Shown here in pieces: positions 7,996-12,774 of a stretch of DNA of 12,774 bases. How positions within the stretch are numbered: position 1 is the first letter of the stretch; each line of letters starts with the position of its first letter. The stretch is taken from the NCBI GenBank assembly GCA_022707725.1, contig JAKJAB010000078.1:1-12774 (forward strand), given 5' to 3'. This stretch comes from Chloroflexota bacterium. Lineage in GTDB: Bacteria; Chloroflexota; Anaerolineae; B4-G1; SLSP01. The notes beneath the pieces were generated by a model. The model saw only the letters and a program-made list of their open reading frames with translations, searched no databases and was not told the DNA's origin. A program made the translations under genes and the position numbers.

Positions 7996-9039
7996 CTAAT
8001 GCTGGAAAGTACGCACAGAATCTCTTTCCAGCAGACGGGGCGATAGCACCGCCCGTACTAACCCTGACTCCGGGTATTGAACCCGATTGATCAGCAACTG
8101 GACTGCCACGCGCCCCATCTCTGCCTTGTCCACTTGCATCGTGGTCAAGGCAGGCGAAACCCGGCTAGCCAAATCGATGTCATCGTATCCCACGATGGAG
8201 ATGTCATCGGGGATTTGACGTCCCAGAGAACGCAACGTCTCCATCACGGTAATGGCAGTCTCATCGTTTGCGGCAAAGATCGCTGTGATGTGTGGATTGG
8301 CTTCTACAAGGGTTGTGGTAGCCTGGATGATTTCCTCGGTGTCGATGAGATGGCAATTGGCGCAATAGGATTCGGCAATCTGGGCATCGGTCAGAGCCTT
8401 TCGATACCCGATTTGTCGTTCGCGGATACTGGGATAGGAGGATTCTGGATGGCTGCCGACAAAGGCGATGTGCCGATGTCCCTGCTGGACCAAATATGTG
8501 ACAGCCTGATAGGCTCCCTTCACGTTATCGGATACCACAGCGTCGTACACATCGTCGACAGCATAAGCATCCACTAAAATCATCGGGACGGAGTGACGGG
8601 CGACCACCTGCCGCAACGATTCGCTCAGAAAAGTCCCCAGGAGCAAAAATCCTTCTGTCGTGTTCTCTTCTAACAGAATCCGCGGCAGCTCCAGGGGGTA
8701 GCTATTGGCGTCTACGGTCATCGTCGCATAAAACAGATTGATATGCTGGCGCCGGCAAGCCACCTCGATCCCGGCGACGACATGGGAATAGAAACGATTT
8801 GCCTGGGGAATCAGGTGCGGTTCCTCTTTCAGGATCAGCCCTACATTCGTTATGGGCAAAGCGGGCAGGCCATTGGTGTTTTTGGGGAAGTATCCGAGGT
8901 CTTTCGCCACTTGCATGACCCGCTCGCGCGTCTCGGCACCGACGCCCGATCTTTCGCGGAGAACCAGCGAGACCGTAGCGAGCGACACACCACTCTTTTC
9001 TGCGATCTCGGTCATCGTGACTTTGTTGGGTGATGCCAT
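7996..9039 (-). CDS. LacI/GalR-family transcriptional repressor
   Basis: With the start at ATG 9039 the protein has 347 residues, a normal LacI length. The N-terminal HTH (about 9-28, TEIAEKSGVSLATVSLVL) and DLGYFPKN hinge helix region are followed by a periplasmic-binding-like effector domain (about 60-345). The landmarks HIAFVGS, RQIGYRKAL, AIFAANDETAI and SIVGYDDIDLASRVSPALTTM are present. Members sense a sugar and release DNA. An upstream in-frame GTG at 9093 would add 18 residues, but it overlaps the predicted -10 box and so cannot be used from that promoter. ATG 9039 has an AGAGGG just upstream. It lies directly upstream of the transporter operon and its likely operator, so local control of that operon is the natural reading. 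Confidence 0.93.
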   Translation of the reverse strand: MASPNKVTMTEIAEKSGVSLATVSLVLRERSGVGAETRERVMQVAKDLGYFPKNTNGLPALPITNVGLILKEEPHLIPQANRFYSHVVAGIEVACRRQHINLFYATMTVDANSYPLELPRILLEENTTEGFLLLGTFLSESLRQVVARHSVPMILVDAYAVDDVYDAVVSDNVKGAYQAVTYLVQQGHRHIAFVGSHPESSYPSIRERQIGYRKALTDAQIAESYCANCHLIDTEEIIQATTTLVEANPHITAIFAANDETAITVMETLRSLGRQIPDDISIVGYDDIDLASRVSPALTTMQVDKAEMGRVAVQLLINRVQYPESGLVRAVLSPRLLERDSVRTFQH

Positions 9040-9083
9040 TGCCCTCTTATTCTCACTCAAGGTCTTAACTAGAACTTTAATAA

Positions 9084-9112
9084 AAAATATCACGACTTTG
9101 GTGGTTTGTCAA
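9084..9112 (-). promoter_or_regulatory. Sigma70-type promoter of the lacI-family gene
   Basis: On the minus strand TTGACA (9112-9107), a 17-nt spacer and TATTTT (9089-9084) lie 45 nt upstream of ATG 9039. The -35 box begins 30 nt after the stop of the 487-aa peptidase gene. No LacI-type palindrome is visible here, so autoregulation is not evident. Confidence 0.7.
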
Positions 9113-9141
9113 GGAGCGCGGGTAACAAGATGCTGCGCCTG

Positions 9142-10605
9142 TCAAAGAACATTGGCCTCCGGTAACCGCACCGCCGGGTCGCCGATGATGGCGTAACCGC
9201 GCGCGTCGTTGTTGGCTGTCCACAGCCCCGCCAGCTCGAACGGATCGTAGACCCTCCCGAAGTCGATCTCCTCCAGCTCGTCACTCAGCATGACGGAGAG
9301 ACTGGCGTAACGCTCGTTGAAGTACTCAATCGCCGAGCCGACGGGATGGCCCTTCAACAGGCGCTCGAGCGCGCTTTCGAAGACGACGGTCTGCGTGCCG
9401 GCCTTGCCCCAGTCGAAGGAGTAGCTCCAGGCCCGCTCTACGTGACCGACGACGGCGAGCGCGCCGCGCGGACGTCCCAGCATCTGGACCGGCAACTGCG
9501 CCAGGAAAGGGTAGGGGGCGATCTCGAGGCGCGCGGGCGATGCATCGTCCGGCCTGGCTTGTTTGACGAACTCGTCGTACTGGGGAGTGCCGCCGCCGTA
9601 GCAGGCGAAGAAGAAGGCGATCAACCCGTGCAGGTCAGACACTGCCGTCAGGTCGTCGCCCGCGAAGTAGAAGTCCTGAGGGATGGGCTGCGTCCACGCC
9701 TCGCCGGGCCAGTCCTGGCAGAGCAGCGCCCCCTGGTGTGGAAGCTGGCGCGGGCTGCCGTTGGCGAACTTCATCCCGTGGCTGGACGTGAAGAGAAAGG
9801 CCGGCGTCTCCGTCCCGCCCAACAGGGAGGCCAGCGTCGCCTTGTGCGCCTGATCCGGCGCATACGACTGCACCGCCCACTCGGGATGAGCGGCGCGCAT
9901 CTTTTCGGCGAGCGGCTGGGTGAGCTGGGTGGCGCTGAGTTGCGTGGCGTCGTCGCCGGGGTTGGCCACGCTGAAGAAAGCGGCTTTCCGCCCCGGCTGC
10001 TGTGGCCCCGTTTCGGCGGCGACGACGTTGGCCGCGTAGGCCGCGTACTCGTTCAGCGTCTCGAAGTGGATGCGGCCGACGGCATAATCGACGTCGAGTT
10101 GCGATTGGAAGCGGTAGGGGATGTCCGCCGGGCTGCCGACGATCAGCAGGTAGTAGGGTACCTTGTCCGGGTCGGCGGCTCCGGGACCCATGCCGTGCCG
10201 CGCCAGGTACTTGTTCTTGGTATCAACGCCGACGCGAAAGCCCTTGCCCGCGCCCTGACACCATTCCGCAAAGCGCGCGCCCGCCTTCTGCTCGCGCCAC
10301 CGGAGCAGCGGCTGGAGCGCCTCGCGGATCGCCTCCACCTCTTTCTGACGTTCCGACTCTGTGGCTGTATATTGCGGAAAGATCACGCCCCAGCCAGCCT
10401 CATCCAGCTTGTTGGGATTCACGCCCTCTTTGACGCCCAGGTGTTTGGCCGTTCCCCGTTGGTGGCGGAAGCGCAGTTCGTTGAGATTGTCCGGCGTCGC
10501 CTCGCCGCGCACAAACCTGACTAGGTCCTCGGCCGTCATCGGCGGCAGATCGTAGCTGCCGGTGTCGCCGTCGATGCCGTTGAAGTGGAGCAGGGTTTCG
10601 CTCAT
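9142..10605 (-). CDS. C25-like (clan CD) cysteine peptidase, soluble paralogue
   Basis: A 487-residue protein with no signal peptide or membrane segment. The N-terminal module (1-75) opens with the NGIDGDTGSYDLPP motif shared with its neighbour. The peptidase-like core has YYLLIVGSPADIPYRFQSQLDVDYAVGRIHF (151-181), similar to the gingipain-type GD..P....VGR region. It then has a His-Gly site in FLFTSSHG (H276) and a Cys site in IAFFFACYGGG (C335), as in clan CD peptidases (gingipain, caspase, CHAT). A GHVERAW segment (387-393) and a terminal IIGDPAVRLP (473-482) match the C25 end pattern. Substrate and role are unknown. ATG 10605 is 16 nt after the stop of the paralogous 714-aa gene, and its GGGAGG sits right after that stop, indicating an operon. 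GC content looks higher than in the transporter genes. The fold is fairly sure; activity is unproven. Confidence 0.72.
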   Translation of the reverse strand: MSETLLHFNGIDGDTGSYDLPPMTAEDLVRFVRGEATPDNLNELRFRHQRGTAKHLGVKEGVNPNKLDEAGWGVIFPQYTATESERQKEVEAIREALQPLLRWREQKAGARFAEWCQGAGKGFRVGVDTKNKYLARHGMGPGAADPDKVPYYLLIVGSPADIPYRFQSQLDVDYAVGRIHFETLNEYAAYAANVVAAETGPQQPGRKAAFFSVANPGDDATQLSATQLTQPLAEKMRAAHPEWAVQSYAPDQAHKATLASLLGGTETPAFLFTSSHGMKFANGSPRQLPHQGALLCQDWPGEAWTQPIPQDFYFAGDDLTAVSDLHGLIAFFFACYGGGTPQYDEFVKQARPDDASPARLEIAPYPFLAQLPVQMLGRPRGALAVVGHVERAWSYSFDWGKAGTQTVVFESALERLLKGHPVGSAIEYFNERYASLSVMLSDELEEIDFGRVYDPFELAGLWTANNDARGYAIIGDPAVRLPEANVL

Positions 10606-10621
10606 TGGAACAGAACCTCCC

Positions 10622-11197
10622 TTACTCCTCCGGTGGCTTGTTGTCGCCGGGCAGGGTGGGGCGTTCCTTGGTCGCTTTGGCGTGGCGATTCACCAGCTTC
10701 TCCAGTTGTTTGAGCGCATCGGCCGTCGCTTTGTCCAATTCGGCCTGCGCCGTGTCGCGCTGGGTGGCCCAGGCCAGGTGCGTCCAGTAGCTGTTGTAGA
10801 TCACGCCCAGCCAGGTGATGTAGAGCAGGTTTTCCTCGATGCTCTGGGTGGAGCGGCTGATGAAGTAGGTGACGAACGCCGCGACGCCCACGCCCAGGAA
10901 TATGGCCCCGCTCAGGGCGTTGCCCTGCGCGGCCAGCACGATCCCGGTGACCACCGTGGCCACGCCGACAGCGAACAGAAGCCAGTACATCACCACTGTG
11001 GAGTTGTGCGAGCGCATAAAGGCGCGCCGCACGTCGTCGAAAATGCGGCCGTTGTTTTTGTATCCCTCTTTGATGTGCTCCACATAGGCTTGGTACAGGT
11101 CCGGGTGTTGCGCCTTGAGCTTGATCAGCTCCTCGGATTCAGGAGCCGGGCTGAAGGCGTGCGCGAAGCGCGGATCATTCGAATCTGGTGTTGACAT
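10622..11197 (-). CDS. Possible internally initiated 191-aa two-TM protein
   Basis: Inside the 714-aa frame, codon 524 is an ATG (11197-11195) preceded by AAGGAGG (11209-11203) with a 5-nt spacer, the strongest ribosome binding site in this operon. It falls exactly at the boundary between the linker and the two-TM domain, so translation from it would give a complete 191-residue membrane protein starting MSTPDSND. Either the domain is made both fused and alone, or a once separate gene lost the stop codon of the peptidase upstream. The sequence shows the site; its use is inference. Confidence 0.5.
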   Translation of the reverse strand: MSTPDSNDPRFAHAFSPAPESEELIKLKAQHPDLYQAYVEHIKEGYKNNGRIFDDVRRAFMRSHNSTVVMYWLLFAVGVATVVTGIVLAAQGNALSGAIFLGVGVAAFVTYFISRSTQSIEENLLYITWLGVIYNSYWTHLAWATQRDTAQAELDKATADALKQLEKLVNRHAKATKERPTLPGDNKPPEE

Positions 11198-12766
11198 TGT
11201 TTCCTCCTTTGTTGGGTGCGCCATGTCGGCGCTGGATAAAGATTGGAGTGCTGCCCCCGATTTGTCCGGCTTGTCGCCGGGTTGATCTGCAGTCGCTGTG
11301 GACACCAGCACAGGGCGCGGCGTGGCCTCCGCGGTTTCGACCACCGGTAGCCGCACCGCCGGATCGCCGATGATCGTGTACCACTGCGCATCGTTGGCGG
11401 CCATCCACGTGTTGGCCAGTTGAGCGCCTTGGTTGAACTCGGGGAATTGGGCGTCTTCGAGCAGTTGCTTCAAGTCCGTGGCGAGTTCGGCGTAACGCTG
11501 GTTGAGATACTCGACAGCTGCCCCCACCGGGTAGCGATCCATCAGGCGTTTGAGGGTACTTTCGAAGACTTCGGTTTGCGGTGGGATCGTGCCGTCTTCC
11601 TTGGCCAACCACACGAATGAGCTGGGCCAGGCGCGCTCGACGTGCCCGATCACGGCCAAAGCGCCGCCTCCTGGCGCGCTCAACATCCGCTTCGGCAGGC
11701 CGGCAACGAAGGGGTGGGGCGTCAGTTCGATCGCGGGGCCGGGTTGTTGCCCAATCTGCATCCGGCGCAGGTTGGCGTAGGCGTCGCGTTGGGGCGTGCC
11801 GCCGCTGAAGCAGGCGAAGAAGAACGCGATGAGGCCCAGGAGGTTGGCATCCTGGCCCAGGTCTGTGCCGGCGAAGACGAAGTCCCGATGCTCGAAGGGG
11901 CCTTGTCCAGGCCAGTCCGCGCAGATCAACGCGCCCTGGTAGTCCTGCGATGACAGTCCCTTTTTGTTGTCAGTCCGGACTTGCAGGCCGTGGCTGGCAG
12001 CAAACAACAAGGCCGGTGTGTCCGAGCCGCCCAACCACTGCCGCAACGCCATCTTTTTGGCATCCAAGCCGAGGACGGTGTCGAACTGCCAGTCGGCGCT
12101 GCTCTGGCTCAGCGCCTGGTACAGTGGCTTGATCAGGTAGTCGAGGCTCTGGTTGGTCGCGGTGTCCGGGTTCTCGTGGGTGACGCCAAAGAATCCGGCC
12201 CGGCGCGGCAGCTTGACGGCGTTCGACTCCACCGCCACGACGCTTTCGGCATACGTCCTGTACTCCGCGAGCGTCTCGAAGTGCAGGCGACCGACCGCGT
12301 ACTGCACGTCGAGCTGGCTCTGAAACTCATACGGGATTTTCTTTGGACTGCCGACGATCAGCAGGTAATAAGGGACTTTGTCCGGGTTGGCAGGGCCGGG
12401 GCCGGCGCCCTGACGGGCCAGGAAGCTGCTTTTCGTATCTTTCCCGATCCGGAAGTCGTACCGGTGGTAACGTTTGCCGGTCTGGTTCTCGCGCAGCTTG
12501 AGCAATGGCCGCAATGCCTTTTCCACCTCCGGGTCGGCGTCCTCGGCGAAGATGATGCCCCAGCCGGTTTGGTCCAGTTCCTTCATGTCCACGCCTTCTT
12601 TGACACCGTAATCCTTGGGCCTGCGGGCGCGGGCTTTCAGCTCGTTGAAGTTCTCCGGCTCTTTCTCCCCGCGGATCAGAGCGTCCAGTTCATCGACAGA
12701 CAGCGGCGGGATGGCGTAGTCGCCGGTGTCGACGTCGATGCCGTTGGAATAGATCATGGTGTTCAT
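10622..12766 (-). CDS. C25-like cysteine peptidase with C-terminal two-TM domain
   Basis: 714 residues. Residues 1-475 parallel the downstream gene nearly throughout: NGIDVDTGDYAIPP (8-21), VPYYLLIVGSPKKIP...YAVGRLHFETL (131-166), candidate catalytic H259 (LLFAASHG) and C319 (IAFFFACFSGG), GHVERAW (374-380) and IIGDPAVRLP (465-474). A Pro/Ala-rich linker (475-523) follows. The C-terminal domain (524-714) has an N-terminal helical part, TM1 about 590-612, TM2 about 617-637, and a long helical cytoplasmic tail (SIEENLLYITWLGVIYNSYW, then a charged coiled-coil-like segment 669-700). It resembles the two-TM domains of bacterial conflict proteins (SLATT or TRADD-N-associated 2TM), but I cannot assign a family with confidence. 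There is no signal peptide, so the peptidase part is predicted to face the cytoplasm, tethered to the membrane. The start is chosen by alignment with the paralogue; only 8 nt of upstream sequence is visible. Confidence 0.72.
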   Translation of the reverse strand: MNTMIYSNGIDVDTGDYAIPPLSVDELDALIRGEKEPENFNELKARARRPKDYGVKEGVDMKELDQTGWGIIFAEDADPEVEKALRPLLKLRENQTGKRYHRYDFRIGKDTKSSFLARQGAGPGPANPDKVPYYLLIVGSPKKIPYEFQSQLDVQYAVGRLHFETLAEYRTYAESVVAVESNAVKLPRRAGFFGVTHENPDTATNQSLDYLIKPLYQALSQSSADWQFDTVLGLDAKKMALRQWLGGSDTPALLFAASHGLQVRTDNKKGLSSQDYQGALICADWPGQGPFEHRDFVFAGTDLGQDANLLGLIAFFFACFSGGTPQRDAYANLRRMQIGQQPGPAIELTPHPFVAGLPKRMLSAPGGGALAVIGHVERAWPSSFVWLAKEDGTIPPQTEVFESTLKRLMDRYPVGAAVEYLNQRYAELATDLKQLLEDAQFPEFNQGAQLANTWMAANDAQWYTIIGDPAVRLPVVETAEATPRPVLVSTATADQPGDKPDKSGAALQSLSSADMAHPTKEETMSTPDSNDPRFAHAFSPAPESEELIKLKAQHPDLYQAYVEHIKEGYKNNGRIFDDVRRAFMRSHNSTVVMYWLLFAVGVATVVTGIVLAAQGNALSGAIFLGVGVAAFVTYFISRSTQSIEENLLYITWLGVIYNSYWTHLAWATQRDTAQAELDKATADALKQLEKLVNRHAKATKERPTLPGDNKPPEE
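11203..11209 (-). promoter_or_regulatory. Strong internal Shine-Dalgarno
   Basis: AAGGAGG on the minus strand, 5 nt before the in-frame ATG at 11197, lies within the coding region of the 714-aa peptidase. It encodes Lys-Glu-Glu there, so part of the match could be coincidental codon choice. Confidence 0.6.
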
Positions 12767-12774
12767 GGGTGTTT

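Noticed and set aside
7767..8090. Plus-strand open frames (107 and 67 codons) in the SBP leader and the LacI 3' end
   Set aside because: They cover the promoter and operator on the other strand, overlap the LacI gene and have no recognisable domain.
9094..9141. Terminator after the 487-aa peptidase gene
   Set aside because: I looked for a stem with a U-tract between 9141 and the LacI promoter and saw none. Read-through into the LacI gene remains possible.
9346..10524. A 392-codon plus-strand open frame opposite the soluble peptidase
   Set aside because: It is a shadow of a GC-rich gene: Arg/Leu/Val-rich composition, no ribosome binding site worth noting, no domain. The minus frame is conserved with its paralogue.

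Overview
The window looks like chromosomal DNA from a Chloroflexota (Anaerolineae-like) bacterium. This is inferred, not tested. The main clues are a lipoprotein solute-binding protein with a Val/Glu/Lys-rich linker after its lipobox, a LacI/Opp-type sugar-transport locus and a WYL regulator of CRISPR type. Every gene I support lies on the minus strand, so biological order runs from the right end of the window to the left. No rRNA, tRNA, CRISPR array or insertion sequence was seen.

Right end (12766 to 9142): two tandem paralogous cysteine peptidases of a clan CD, gingipain (C25)-like type, 16 nt apart. Each keeps a candidate His-Gly/Cys dyad. The upstream copy (714 aa) carries an extra C-terminal two-transmembrane domain. 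A strong in-frame Shine-Dalgarno and ATG at 11197 could also produce that domain as a separate 191-aa membrane protein. The downstream copy (487 aa) is soluble. The architecture recalls bacterial conflict or cell-death modules and is the least described part of the window.

Middle right (9112 to 7996): a LacI-family repressor with its own sigma70-like promoter. The promoter position forces the start to the ATG at 9039.

Middle (7991 to 1563): a five-gene Opp/Dpp-class ABC transporter operon in the order SBP, permease B, permease C, ATPase D, ATPase F. It is driven by a near-consensus promoter with a 16-bp perfect LacI-type palindrome just downstream of the predicted start. A strong hairpin separates the SBP gene from the permeases, and a good intrinsic terminator ends the operon. 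The LacI gene, the operator and details of the ATPases and permease C suggest uptake of an oligosaccharide such as a beta-glucoside/cellobiose rather than peptides.

Left end (1531 to 1): a 69-aa winged-helix protein preceded by two inverted repeats. It is followed by an HTH-WYL regulator that continues, without a stop codon, into the N-terminus of a Cas3 HD nuclease running off the window. This in-frame WYL-Cas3 joining is the second item most worth following.
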